Shown here in pieces: positions 30,269 to 38,768 of a stretch of 54,218 nt of DNA. The stretch's first letter is position 1. The number at the start of each line of letters is the position of its first letter. The notes below the pieces were generated by a model that searched no databases, was not told the DNA's origin, and worked only from the letters and a program-made list of their open reading frames with translations. Origin of the DNA: Thiotrichales bacterium (GTDB taxonomy: Bacteria; Pseudomonadota; Gammaproteobacteria; SZUA-229); NCBI GenBank assembly GCA_020341835.1, contig CP070838.1, positions 2,524,611 to 2,578,828 on the forward strand, in the 5' to 3' direction. Both the position numbers and the translations under genes were made by a program.

Positions 30269-31609
30269 TTGCTTCAGTACAATCAGCATTACTATCGAAA
30301 AGTGGTCTTCAGGCCTGTCTGCCTGTTGCTGCTTGTGTGCCTGTTTTCACCGCAGGCAAAAACCGGGTCGGAACAGCAGCCGCTGCCGGTGCCACTGACG
30401 CTCGAATTTGCCATTTCAGAAGGCACCGGCAGTAGCCATCCGGCATTGATGGCGGCACAGGCCGAAGAACGCGTTGCCGAGGCGGAACTCGAGGATGCTG
30501 AGAGCAATTATGCGCTGGAGTCGTCGGTGCGCCTGACCGCAGGCTGGGTACAACCGAATGAACTTGCGCTGGATCAGACACATGATGACCACAGCGCCCA
30601 GCTCAACGTACGCAAGGTACTCTATGATTTTGGCGTTACCGGTAAAAGAGTGGGTGCTGCCGAAAGTCTGATCTTTGCGAGTAAACTCGAATACGAATAT
30701 ACGCGTCAGCAGCAGGTGGTCGATATTGCCAGGCACTATTTTGATGTGCTGCTCGCCGACCTGAAGTATGCCTGGGATAACGAAACGATGGCGATGCATT
30801 ATGTGCGCTATGATCGCATCCGCGAACGGCACGGGCTGCAACAGGTGTCCGATGTCGAGTTGCTGCAAAGCGAAAACAGCTACCAGACAGCGCTGACGCA
30901 ACGTCGGGCCAGTGAAAACAGGCAGCGCACCAGCAGGGCGTTACTCGCAGTTGCGATCAATCGTCCGGGTGAATTGTCGATCGATCTTGTTCGGCCCGAG
31001 CTGAATGTAACAGGCTTGAAGCTGGAAGAACTGGATGCCCTGGTATCGGCCGCGGTACGTAACAACCTTGAAATGCAGTCGAGCAGGCACAGGGAGAATG
31101 CGGCACGTCTGGATCTGAACGCCGCACAAAAACGAGTACGTCCAACTCTGGATGCAACACTGCAATTATCCGAATACAGTCGTTTGACGCCGAATCGTGA
31201 CGACGCACGCGCTCGGCTCAACCTGGTGATTCCGTTGAATGAAAATGGTCTTCAGCGTTCCGAGATTGCAGAGAAAAGAGCCGAATGGCTGCAGGCCAGT
31301 GCCGATCTTATGCAACTGGAGACCGAGCTGCGCCGGCGGGTGGCCGAGACCTGGCAGTCGATTCTGCAGTTACAGGTCAGGCAGCAGGAACTCGATGTCG
31401 CTGCAGCGCGAACCGAGCTGGAGCTTGACAAGGCACGTGGAGAGTACGAACTGGAAATCCGCACCCATCTGGGTGATGCCATGGTGAATACATCCAGGGT
31501 TCGATATGAAAAAGCCAGAACGCACTATGAGCTGGCGCTGGCGTGGATGCAATTGTATTTAATGACGGGTAAGAATCCTGAACAACTGTTAACTCGGGAT
31601 GGTGCGTAA
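30269..31609 (+). CDS. TolC-family outer-membrane efflux protein
   Basis: 446 residues with two OEP repeats: long helices rich in E, R and Q (LEDAESNYALESSVRL.., RVRPTLDATLQLSEYSRL..), as in TolC channels. A signal-like hydrophobic stretch is near residue 15-28. There is no ATG near the start; the frame opens with TTG at 30269, one base after the previous stop, with a GTG at 30302 as alternative. The partner is the membrane-fusion protein that follows; no inner-membrane pump is encoded nearby. Confidence 0.85.
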   Translation: MLQYNQHYYRKVVFRPVCLLLLVCLFSPQAKTGSEQQPLPVPLTLEFAISEGTGSSHPALMAAQAEERVAEAELEDAESNYALESSVRLTAGWVQPNELALDQTHDDHSAQLNVRKVLYDFGVTGKRVGAAESLIFASKLEYEYTRQQQVVDIARHYFDVLLADLKYAWDNETMAMHYVRYDRIRERHGLQQVSDVELLQSENSYQTALTQRRASENRQRTSRALLAVAINRPGELSIDLVRPELNVTGLKLEELDALVSAAVRNNLEMQSSRHRENAARLDLNAAQKRVRPTLDATLQLSEYSRLTPNRDDARARLNLVIPLNENGLQRSEIAEKRAEWLQASADLMQLETELRRRVAETWQSILQLQVRQQELDVAAARTELELDKARGEYELEIRTHLGDAMVNTSRVRYEKARTHYELALAWMQLYLMTGKNPEQLLTRDGA

Positions 31610-31611
31610 CA

Positions 31612-32391
31612 ATGAGGTTATCGTTCAAAACATTACTGCAGCTGACGGCCTTGCTGGTACTGGCAACGGTAGCATGCCGGTCTGTTGCCGGCGACCACGA
31701 TGCAGTGCTCGACTGGTCCGGTTTGCATATCGTCAGTTTTCCGCTGGACGGCGGCGTCACCAGTGTCCATGTCAGGGCGGGGGACCGGGTTGCCCGCGGT
31801 GACAAACTGGTTGAGCTGAACACGGAGCCGATTGAGATCAGGATCGATCAGTACGAGGCGGAGCTGGCTGCGCGGAAACCGGTACTGGCCGATGCCAAAC
31901 GTGATTTCGAACATGCGAAATCCCTCTACGAACAAACGGTACTGTCGGATGTTGAATTACAGCAAGCGCAGCATACCTATGAACAGGCCACGGCCGAGCT
32001 GGCCGCTTCGCGTGCCCGATTGAAGTATGTTTACTGGCAAAAGCGGCAGGCAAGCCTGGTGGCGCCGTTTGATGCCCGGGTCGTAGCGCGCGAGGTTGAA
32101 CCGGGACAGATGCTGGTGGCAGAGCAGCGCTCGAGGCCGTTGCTGCTGCTGGCGAAAGTTGGCTACATGGCCGCGAGGGCCACATTGCCGTTGGCTGTTG
32201 TCCAGACGCTGGAGACCGGACAGCCGGCAACCGTCGTGATTGATGACCGCTCCTACCCGGCGAGGCTGTCATCACTCGGCATGAAACCGGAGTCGGGCGC
32301 TGATGCAGGCTACCAGGTGGAAGCAGAGTTTGAAGTGGATCCGAAAGCCGATTACATGGCCGGGCAGGCCGCGACCCTTCGATTGCGATGA
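31612..32391 (+). CDS. Periplasmic adaptor (membrane fusion) protein
   Basis: 259 residues. A signal peptide (about 1-26) precedes a lipoyl-like half motif (VTSVHVRAGDRVARGDKLVELNTE), a coiled-coil hairpin (about 80-140) and a second half motif (LVAPFDARVVAREVEPGQMLV). This is the HlyD/RND adaptor fold. It is short and seems to end soon after the beta-barrel domain. The stop overlaps the acylphosphatase start by four bases (ATGA). Confidence 0.85.
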   Translation: MRLSFKTLLQLTALLVLATVACRSVAGDHDAVLDWSGLHIVSFPLDGGVTSVHVRAGDRVARGDKLVELNTEPIEIRIDQYEAELAARKPVLADAKRDFEHAKSLYEQTVLSDVELQQAQHTYEQATAELAASRARLKYVYWQKRQASLVAPFDARVVAREVEPGQMLVAEQRSRPLLLLAKVGYMAARATLPLAVVQTLETGQPATVVIDDRSYPARLSSLGMKPESGADAGYQVEAEFEVDPKADYMAGQAATLRLR

Positions 32392-32666
32392 TTTGCAGGC
32401 GTTTTCTGGTTTCCGGTCGGGTCCAGGGCGTGTTCTACCGCGACAGTACCCGTCGACAGGCAAGCACACTGGGCATTTCCGGCTGGGTGCGCAACCTTGT
32501 CGATGGCCGGGTCGAGGTTCTTGCCTGTGGCGACGAAAGGCAGCTCGATGTCTTCTCAAAATGGCTGGAAATCGGCCCGGAATACGCAAAAGTGACTAAT
32601 ATAGAGGTAATAACAGAAAATCCGTCGCCTGTTCCGCACAGCTTTGATGTGCTCCCGACGGCATGA
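32388..32666 (+). CDS. acyP: Acylphosphatase
   Basis: 92 residues. It hydrolyses acyl phosphates such as carbamoyl phosphate. R18 (GVFYRDS) and N36 (WVRNLVDG) are the catalytic pair. This is a stand-alone enzyme, separate from the acylphosphatase domain of HypF near the window end. It overlaps both neighbours by four bases, so translation is likely coupled to the adaptor and to the ATPase. Confidence 0.93.
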   Translation: MICRRFLVSGRVQGVFYRDSTRRQASTLGISGWVRNLVDGRVEVLACGDERQLDVFSKWLEIGPEYAKVTNIEVITENPSPVPHSFDVLPTA

Positions 32667-34477
32667 CGACATCGGTTACCTGTGAGACCCTCCTTATGAA
32701 TGCAGTTATGGACAAACGCCGGCAGGGCAAGCTGGATCTACATGAAATCCTGACCTGGATGGAGCAGGATGGTCTCGTTGACGCTGACAGTGCACACATG
32801 CTCCGCACCATCGCGATCGGGGCTGAGTACGATAAACAGCATCCATTAGAGATTATCGCGGAGCGCAACTGGAAACATCCGGAGCATACGACCCTGCTTT
32901 CCCTGGAAGTGCTGACAGAGTGGTTTGCACAACGTGTCGGGCTTCCGTACGAACGTATTGATCCATTGAAAATCGACGTCAAGACCGTGACAGAAGTCAT
33001 GTCTTACGCCTACGCGGCACGTTTCAATGTGTTGCCGGTCCGGGTCGATGCGACCAGCATAACCGTTGCGACCTCGCAGCCCTATGACCGCGAGTGGATG
33101 GATGAGCTCAGCCGCATCCATCGCAAGGACTTCGAAATTGTCATATCGAATCCGGATGACATCAGCCGTTATCTGCTCGAGTTTTACACAGTATCCAGGT
33201 CGGTCGTTGGGGCGCAGACCTCGGGTCATCCGGCGGCCGGTAATATCCAGAACCTGGAACAGCTCATGGAGCTGGGGCGTACCGGCAAGCTCGATGCCAA
33301 TGACCAGCACGTGGTCAATATCGTTGACTGGTTGCTGCAATATGCGTTTGATCAGCGTGCCAGCGACATTCATCTGGAACCACGCCGTGATATGAGCAAT
33401 GTCCGTTTTCGTATCGACGGAGTGATGCACGATGTCTACCAGATTCCAACCAACGTGATGGCAGCGGTTTCCAGCCGTATCAAGATTATCGGGCGTATGG
33501 ACGTGGCTGAGAAACGCAGGCCGCAGGATGGGCGTCTTAAGACCCGGACACCCGAAGGCCAGGAAGTTGAATTGCGCCTGTCCACGATGCCAACAGCATT
33601 TGGTGAAAAGCTGGTGATGCGTATTTTCGATCCCGAGGTGCTGGTGAGGAATTATCGCGAGCTGGGATTCAGCGAGCGCGATGACGAAGTCTGGCAATCC
33701 ATGATCAGTCAGCCGAACGGCATCATCCTGGTTACCGGGCCCACCGGCTCCGGTAAAACCACAACACTGTATTCAACCCTGAAACAGCTGGCGAAACCCG
33801 AAGTCAACGTTTGCACCGTTGAAGATCCGATCGAGCTGGTTGAACCCAGCTTTAACCAGATGCAGGTGCAGCGTAATATTGATCTCGATTTTTCGACCGG
33901 TGTCAGAACCCTGATGCGGCAGGACCCGGACATTATCATGATCGGTGAGATTCGTGACATGGAAACGGCAGAGATGGCCATCCAGGCCGCGCTCACCGGT
34001 CACCTTGTTCTGTCCACGCTGCACACCAACGACGCGCCATCGGCGATTACCCGAATGCTGGACATCGGTGTACCACCGTACCTTCTGCAGACGTCCATTC
34101 TGGGTGTTATGGCCCAGCGCCTGGTGCGGACGCTGTGCCCGCACTGCAAGCAACCGAGAGACATCAGTGACGAGGAGTGGAATGCGCTGGTGAAACCCTG
34201 GCGTTCGAAAAAGCCCGATCAGGTGATGACACCCGTTGGTTGCCTGGAATGCCGCAATACCGGGTATCTCGGACGCATGGGTATTTATGAAATGTTTACT
34301 TTTAGCGGCAAGGTCAGAAAGGTGGTCAATGCGTCATGTGATATTTCCGAGCTGCGCCAGCAAACCTTGAAGGACGGCCTGAAACCGTTACGTATCAGCG
34401 GTGCCAGCAAGGTTGCCAAAGGTATAACGACCATCGAGGAAGTGATGCGGGTAGCACCGCCTCCGCTGGCACAATAG
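32663..34477 (+). CDS. GspE/PilB-type secretion or pilus assembly ATPase
   Basis: 604 residues. N-terminal GspE/MshE-type nucleotide-binding domains (about 1-180) are followed by a core ATPase. Walker A is GPTGSGKTT at about 358-366, and LRQDPDIIMIGEIRD is the Walker B/Asp-box region. The zinc tetra-cysteine is CPHC (about 492-495) with CLEC (about 526-529). No platform (PilC/GspF) or pilin gene is adjacent, so the system it serves is unclear: type IV pili, MSHA-like pili, or a type II secretion complex elsewhere. Confidence 0.88.
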   Translation: MTTSVTCETLLMNAVMDKRRQGKLDLHEILTWMEQDGLVDADSAHMLRTIAIGAEYDKQHPLEIIAERNWKHPEHTTLLSLEVLTEWFAQRVGLPYERIDPLKIDVKTVTEVMSYAYAARFNVLPVRVDATSITVATSQPYDREWMDELSRIHRKDFEIVISNPDDISRYLLEFYTVSRSVVGAQTSGHPAAGNIQNLEQLMELGRTGKLDANDQHVVNIVDWLLQYAFDQRASDIHLEPRRDMSNVRFRIDGVMHDVYQIPTNVMAAVSSRIKIIGRMDVAEKRRPQDGRLKTRTPEGQEVELRLSTMPTAFGEKLVMRIFDPEVLVRNYRELGFSERDDEVWQSMISQPNGIILVTGPTGSGKTTTLYSTLKQLAKPEVNVCTVEDPIELVEPSFNQMQVQRNIDLDFSTGVRTLMRQDPDIIMIGEIRDMETAEMAIQAALTGHLVLSTLHTNDAPSAITRMLDIGVPPYLLQTSILGVMAQRLVRTLCPHCKQPRDISDEEWNALVKPWRSKKPDQVMTPVGCLECRNTGYLGRMGIYEMFTFSGKVRKVVNASCDISELRQQTLKDGLKPLRISGASKVAKGITTIEEVMRVAPPPLAQ

Positions 34478-34483
34478 TTCTCA

Positions 34484-34512
34484 TTCTCAAGGCATGCCTG
34501 ATTGAGTATAAT
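34484..34512 (+). promoter_or_regulatory. Sigma-70-like promoter upstream of glutaredoxin
   Basis: TTCTCA (34484-34489), a 17-base spacer and TATAAT (34507-34512). The -10 is perfect and the -35 matches four of six. The predicted start near 34519 leaves a 128-base leader before the grx ATG. Confidence 0.5.
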
Positions 34513-34646
34513 ACGTGGCCAGGTTCAAGGGCTTGCATACAATAACAAGACTGCTGAAGCGGCGGATGCAACGCAGCAGAATAGCAGCTTTCCGTTCCGG
34601 CAGATTCTAGGGTGACTGATTTTGTAACAGGAGTTGGTACAGGTAT

Positions 34647-34910
34647 ATGACGGCTAATTTGATCAAGGTTTACTCAACGCGTTTATGCGGTTATTGCCGT
34701 GCTGCCGAGCGCTTATTGAACAGTAAGGGCGTCAGCTACGAAGTCATCAAGGTCGACGAAGATCCGGCCTTGTACGAGCACATGAAAGAAATCTCCGGAA
34801 GGCATACGGTGCCGCAGATTTTTATCGGTGAACATCATGTTGGCGGTTTTGATGATCTTTCAGCAATCAACCAGAGCGGTGAACTGGACGAGTTACTCGC
34901 AAGCATCTGA
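34647..34910 (+). CDS. grxC: Glutaredoxin (GrxC type)
   Basis: 87 residues. The active site is C14-G-Y-C17, with TVPQIFIGEHHVGGFDDL as the glutathione-binding part (cis-proline in TVPQ). The usual motif is CPYC; here glycine replaces proline. The partner is glutathione. It could support the ArsC-like protein nearby. A terminator follows. Confidence 0.93.
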   Translation: MTANLIKVYSTRLCGYCRAAERLLNSKGVSYEVIKVDEDPALYEHMKEISGRHTVPQIFIGEHHVGGFDDLSAINQSGELDELLASI

Positions 34911-34941
34911 TCCGCTCTGAATTGTTAAACTTGAATAATCA

Positions 34942-34970
34942 ACGCTGACCCTTTCAGGGTCAGCGTTTTC
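34942..34970 (+). terminator. Intrinsic terminator after glutaredoxin
   Basis: ACGCTGACCCT, a TTC loop, then AGGGTCAGCGTTTTC: an 11-pair stem with a short T tail. Confidence 0.88.
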
Positions 34971-34985
34971 ATAAGTGGAGACCAA

Positions 34986-36413
34986 GTGGACTATCTGCCG
35001 ATTTTTTACCAGATCAGACAACGCAACTGTCTGGTTGCTGGCGGAGGTGCTGTTGCAGCCCGCAAGGTCAGCCTGCTTCGCAAGGCCGGCGCAACGGTGG
35101 TCGTCGTCTCACCCCGGCTGTGTGACGAGCTCGAGCAGTTAAAGTCTGCGGGCAAGATTCAGCATCGGGACCGTGAATATACCAGTGGCGATCTGGATGA
35201 TTGCGTCCTGGTCATCGCGGCAACCGATCAGCGTGATGTCAATGAACAGATTTCGGCTGAGGCAAAATTGCGTAATCTTCCGGTCAATGTTGTCGATAAT
35301 CCGCCCCTGTGCAGCTTTATCATGCCTTCGATCGTCGATCGTTCACCGGTGCAGATCGCGGTTTCGACCGGGGGTGCGTCCCCGGTACTGGCAAGGCTGA
35401 TACGTACCCGTCTGGAAGGCCTGATTCCTGCTGCCTACGGTAAACTGGGCGCACTGGTTGACGGTTTCCGCGACCAGGTCAAAGCGGCCTTTCCGAATGT
35501 TGAACAACGTCGTCATTTCTGGGAAACGGTGCTGGAGGGTACCATCGCCGAGCAGGTTTTTACCGGCCACGATGCCGATGCCCGCAAGATGCTGGAATCA
35601 GCGATTGATCAGCGTTCGGCTTCACCGCAACTGGTTGGTGAGGTCTTCCTCGTAGGAGCCGGTCCCGGTGATCCCGATCTGTTGACCTTTCGTGCCTTGC
35701 GATTGATGCAGAAGGCAGACGTGGTTGTATACGACCGGCTGGTTTCGCCGGCGATTATGGACCTCGTCCGGCGTGATGCCGAGATCGTCTATGTCGGCAA
35801 GGAACGAGACCGGCATACGATGAAGCAGGAGAATATCAATCAACTGCTGGTTCGGCTGGCGAAAGAAGGCAGGCGTGTGTTGCGGTTGAAAGGCGGTGAC
35901 CCGTTTATATTCGGTCGGGGTGGGGAAGAGATAGAAACGCTTGCCCAGGAAAAGGTACCGTTTCAGATCGTGCCCGGCATCACCGCAGCCAGCGGCTGTT
36001 CGAGCTATGCAGGCATCCCGTTGACGCATCGCGATTACGCACAGTCCTGCGTGTTTGTCACCGGTCATCTCAAGGACGGTTCAGTGGATCTTAACTGGAA
36101 AGCGCTGGCCCAGCCTGACCAGACGGTGGTGTTCTACATGGGGCTGCACGGTGCACCAACTCTGTGCAAGGAACTGGTCGCCCATGGTTTGCCGGCCGCG
36201 ACACCGGTGGCGCTGGTCGAGCAGGGTACGACACCGCAGCAAAGGGTCATTACCGCGACACTGGATACCTTGCTGGATGTGATTGCAGATGAAGATATCA
36301 AACCGCCAACGCTGATTATTGTAGGCGAAGTTGTTACACTTCATGACAAGCTCAAATGGGTCGAGGAACATCACGTCGATGATGTTGAAGGTGTATTTGC
36401 CTATAAAAACTGA
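34986..36413 (+). CDS. cysG: Siroheme synthase CysG
   Basis: 475-residue bifunctional enzyme. The N-terminal half is precorrin-2 dehydrogenase/ferrochelatase with the NAD loop GGGAVAARK. The C-terminal half is uroporphyrinogen III methyltransferase with [19 protein letters not shown] and [16 protein letters not shown]. It makes siroheme for sulfite and nitrite reductases. The GTG start follows GTGGAGACCAA, which includes GGAG. In a sulfur oxidiser, siroheme would serve the reverse sulfite reductase (dsr), which is not in this window. Confidence 0.96.
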   Translation: MDYLPIFYQIRQRNCLVAGGGAVAARKVSLLRKAGATVVVVSPRLCDELEQLKSAGKIQHRDREYTSGDLDDCVLVIAATDQRDVNEQISAEAKLRNLPVNVVDNPPLCSFIMPSIVDRSPVQIAVSTGGASPVLARLIRTRLEGLIPAAYGKLGALVDGFRDQVKAAFPNVEQRRHFWETVLEGTIAEQVFTGHDADARKMLESAIDQRSASPQLVGEVFLVGAGPGDPDLLTFRALRLMQKADVVVYDRLVSPAIMDLVRRDAEIVYVGKERDRHTMKQENINQLLVRLAKEGRRVLRLKGGDPFIFGRGGEEIETLAQEKVPFQIVPGITAASGCSSYAGIPLTHRDYAQSCVFVTGHLKDGSVDLNWKALAQPDQTVVFYMGLHGAPTLCKELVAHGLPAATPVALVEQGTTPQQRVITATLDTLLDVIADEDIKPPTLIIVGEVVTLHDKLKWVEEHHVDDVEGVFAYKN

Positions 36414-36506
36414 TACTGTCGATTCGATAACAGGAGTCGGCAACTGAAATGTGCAAAAACAGTCTTGTCTGCAAATTAAATAAAGCAAAATACTGAAATA
36501 CGCATT

Positions 36507-37202
36507 ATGAAAAACTCAAATTCACACAAACATTCCCTCAGGCTGTTTCTGCTCGTTCCGGTTTTCCTGTTACCGGCTACCCAGGTGTGGGCAGAAACGC
36601 GTTATGTCAGTGATCAGCTCAGTATTCCGATGCGCACAGGCGCGTCGAACAAGCATCGTATCGTCAGCTTTCCCAAGAGCGGAGCCCCGCTGGAAATCAA
36701 GGAAACCAGTGACGACGGTAACTATGTGCGGGTAAGCACGCGTGATGGCAAGGAAGGCTGGGTGGAGACACAGTATCTAATGAATCAGGCCAGCGCTCGT
36801 GCTCGCATCGTGACGGTCAGCAAGCAGCTGGAGAAATCCAGGGCACAGGTGAAGGATTACAGGCAGAAAATCGCGGAACTGGAGTCTGAAAACAGGGAAT
36901 TGAATTCACAGCTGAAGACGTCACAAAGGGAAATCAAATCGCAGGAAAGCAGTATGGAAAAGCTTAAGCGCATCTCCGCCAACCCGGTTGCACTGGCCAA
37001 CAAGAACAAGGCGCTGGAGTCGCAGGTCAGCCAGTTAACCGCGTCGAATACCATGCTCACGCAGGAAAATGAGCAACTGGCCGATCAGAGCACGCAGGAC
37101 TGGTTTATCCTCGGGGCGGCCGTGTCAATGGGTAGTTTGCTGTTCGGTCTGCTGATCACCCGCATCAACTGGAGACGCAAAAAAAGCTGGGGTGATTTCT
37201 AG
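36507..37202 (+). CDS. SH3-domain membrane protein (TIGR04211, YgiM-like)
   Basis: 231 residues. A signal/anchor at about 9-28 is followed by a bacterial SH3 domain (RYVSDQLSIPMRTG..., about 30-95), a coiled coil (about 95-195, rich in E, Q and K) and a C-terminal membrane helix (about 200-220) before RRKK. The layout is that of the YgiM-like family, whose role is unknown. A bulged stem at 37238-37266 probably ends this transcript. Confidence 0.88.
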   Translation: MKNSNSHKHSLRLFLLVPVFLLPATQVWAETRYVSDQLSIPMRTGASNKHRIVSFPKSGAPLEIKETSDDGNYVRVSTRDGKEGWVETQYLMNQASARARIVTVSKQLEKSRAQVKDYRQKIAELESENRELNSQLKTSQREIKSQESSMEKLKRISANPVALANKNKALESQVSQLTASNTMLTQENEQLADQSTQDWFILGAAVSMGSLLFGLLITRINWRRKKSWGDF

Positions 37203-37237
37203 TTCGAAGGATCCTGGATCAGGGATCCGGATGTTAT

Positions 37238-37266
37238 GCGCAAGCCGGTTCTCACCGGCTTTGCGC
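37238..37266 (+). terminator. Probable terminator stem after the SH3 gene
   Basis: GCGCAAGCCGGT, a TCTC loop, then ACCGGCTTTGCGC with one bulged T. The stem is strong but the T-run is short. Confidence 0.6.
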
Positions 37267-37286
37267 GTTTGATATGCATAATAAAA

Positions 37287-37304
37287 TTCTATAAATATAT
37301 AGAA
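37287..37304. promoter_or_regulatory. AT-rich palindrome upstream of qmoA (possible operator)
   Basis: TTCTATAAATATATAGAA is an 18-base palindrome with eight of nine symmetric pairs. Its size and AT-richness suit an ArsR-family or similar dimeric regulator. It lies about 175 bases before qmoA. The regulator's identity is a guess. Confidence 0.4.
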
Positions 37305-37341
37305 ATTCTCTTTATATCCCCGCACCTGGCATATGGAGAAA

Positions 37342-37362
37342 ATACCCTGAAACGGGTATAGT
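37342..37362 (+). promoter_or_regulatory. Inverted repeat overlapping a possible -10 of qmoA
   Basis: ATACCC-N6-GGGTAT (37342-37359) is a perfect six-base inverted repeat. The hexamer TATAGT (37357-37362) at its end resembles a -10, with TGGAGA (37334-37339) 17 bases upstream as a weak -35. An operator overlapping the promoter would fit repression or MerR-like control. Confidence 0.4.
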
Positions 37363-37478
37363 ATGCCTCCCTGCGCACGGGCTAAACTTCTGGCGCACGA
37401 AACAGAATTCACAAACTTATCTATCTAGTTGATTAGACAGGTTTTTCCAAAACTGACACGTCCCTTTGGAGGAAAAAG

Positions 37479-38765
37479 ATGTCGGATATAGTTGCAACCA
37501 ATCAGACGATTCTGGTTGTTGGCGGTGGCATCAGCGGCATGACTGCCGCTCTCGAGGCTGCTGAAGTCGGCAAGCAGGTTATCCTGATTGAAAAAAGGCC
37601 ATTCATTGGCGGCCGGGTTTCCCAGCTCTATAAATATTTCCCCAAACTTTGTTTTCCGACATGTGGACTGGAAATCAACCAGCGTCGCATGAATGCAAAC
37701 AGAAACATCACCGTGTTGACCATGTCGGAAGTGACCAACCTGCAGGGTGAAGCCGGCAACTATACCGCGACAGTCAAGATCAGTCCCCGCTATGTCAATG
37801 CGAACTGTACAGCCTGTGGTGCCTGCGCCGATGCTGTTGAAGCTGAGTTCGATAATGAGTTCAACTACAACATGGATAAACATAAAGGCGCTTACCTGCC
37901 GTACAACATGGCACAGCCGCAGCGCTACGTTATCGATCCTCGCATGATTGGTACAGACGATGCTCAAAAGGCCAGGGATGCCTGCAAGTTTGATGCTGTC
38001 GACCTGGATATGCAGGAAGAAACGGTCGAGTTAAAAGCGGGTGCCGTTGTCTGGGCTACCGGCTGGCGCCCTTACGATGCCAACAAGATACAGCCCTACG
38101 GCTACGACCGCATAGACAATGTCATCACCAGCGTCGAGTTCGAGCGCATGATGGATCCATTCGGTCCCACCGGCGGTAAACTGGTACGTCCATCTGACGG
38201 TAAGGAGGCAAAGAACGTTGCCTTCATCCAGTGTGCCGGTTCACGTGATCGCAACTATCTCAAGCATTGCTCACGCATCTGCTGCATGGCGTCGCTGAAA
38301 CAGAGTACCTATGTATCCGAGAAGTACGGTGATGAAGCTGATGTATCGATCTATTACATCGACATCCGGGCCATCGACCGTTTCGATGATTTTCACCAGC
38401 GTGTGAAAGATGATCCGAACGTCAAGTTTATCAAGTCGAAAGTTGCCAACATTGTCGAAAACAAGGAAAACGGCAACCCGACCCTGAATGGTGTCGATAC
38501 GGAAGGTTACAACCGCTATGCCAACGAACATGACCTGGTTGTGCTCGCCATCGGTATGGAGCCGAGCGTTGATAAGGACACATTCCCGATCGAAATCAAG
38601 GTAAACGATGAAGGCTTCATCGAACAGGATGAAGCAAACGGTGGTGTATTTGCCGCCGGATGTTCATCTGATGCGCTGGACGTGAACCGCGCAGTACAAA
38701 GTGCAACAGCATCCGCATTACGTGCCATTCAGGTCGTTAATCGCGTAGCTCAGGCGGAGGGTTAA
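37479..38765 (+). CDS. qmoA: QmoA-like/HdrA-type FAD-iron-sulfur subunit
   Basis: 428 residues, the length of QmoA rather than the longer methanogen HdrA. The FAD-binding ILVVGGGISGMTAALEAA is at 11-28, followed by the HdrA signature FPKLCFPTCGLEIN and a CTACGAC cysteine cluster near 107-113; CSRICCMASLKQS lies near 265-277. In the Qmo complex this subunit links APS reductase to the membrane pool. GGAGG precedes the ATG at a good distance. It leads qmoA-qmoB-hdrC-hdrB, with a three-base gap to qmoB. aprAB and qmoC are absent from the window. Confidence 0.87.
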   Translation: MSDIVATNQTILVVGGGISGMTAALEAAEVGKQVILIEKRPFIGGRVSQLYKYFPKLCFPTCGLEINQRRMNANRNITVLTMSEVTNLQGEAGNYTATVKISPRYVNANCTACGACADAVEAEFDNEFNYNMDKHKGAYLPYNMAQPQRYVIDPRMIGTDDAQKARDACKFDAVDLDMQEETVELKAGAVVWATGWRPYDANKIQPYGYDRIDNVITSVEFERMMDPFGPTGGKLVRPSDGKEAKNVAFIQCAGSRDRNYLKHCSRICCMASLKQSTYVSEKYGDEADVSIYYIDIRAIDRFDDFHQRVKDDPNVKFIKSKVANIVENKENGNPTLNGVDTEGYNRYANEHDLVVLAIGMEPSVDKDTFPIEIKVNDEGFIEQDEANGGVFAAGCSSDALDVNRAVQSATASALRAIQVVNRVAQAEG

Positions 38766-38768
38766 TAC

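Noticed and set aside
32846-33697. Minus-strand open frame of 283 codons opposite the GspE-type gene
   Set aside because: It is a mirror of a strongly conserved ATPase, with no start signal and no domain.
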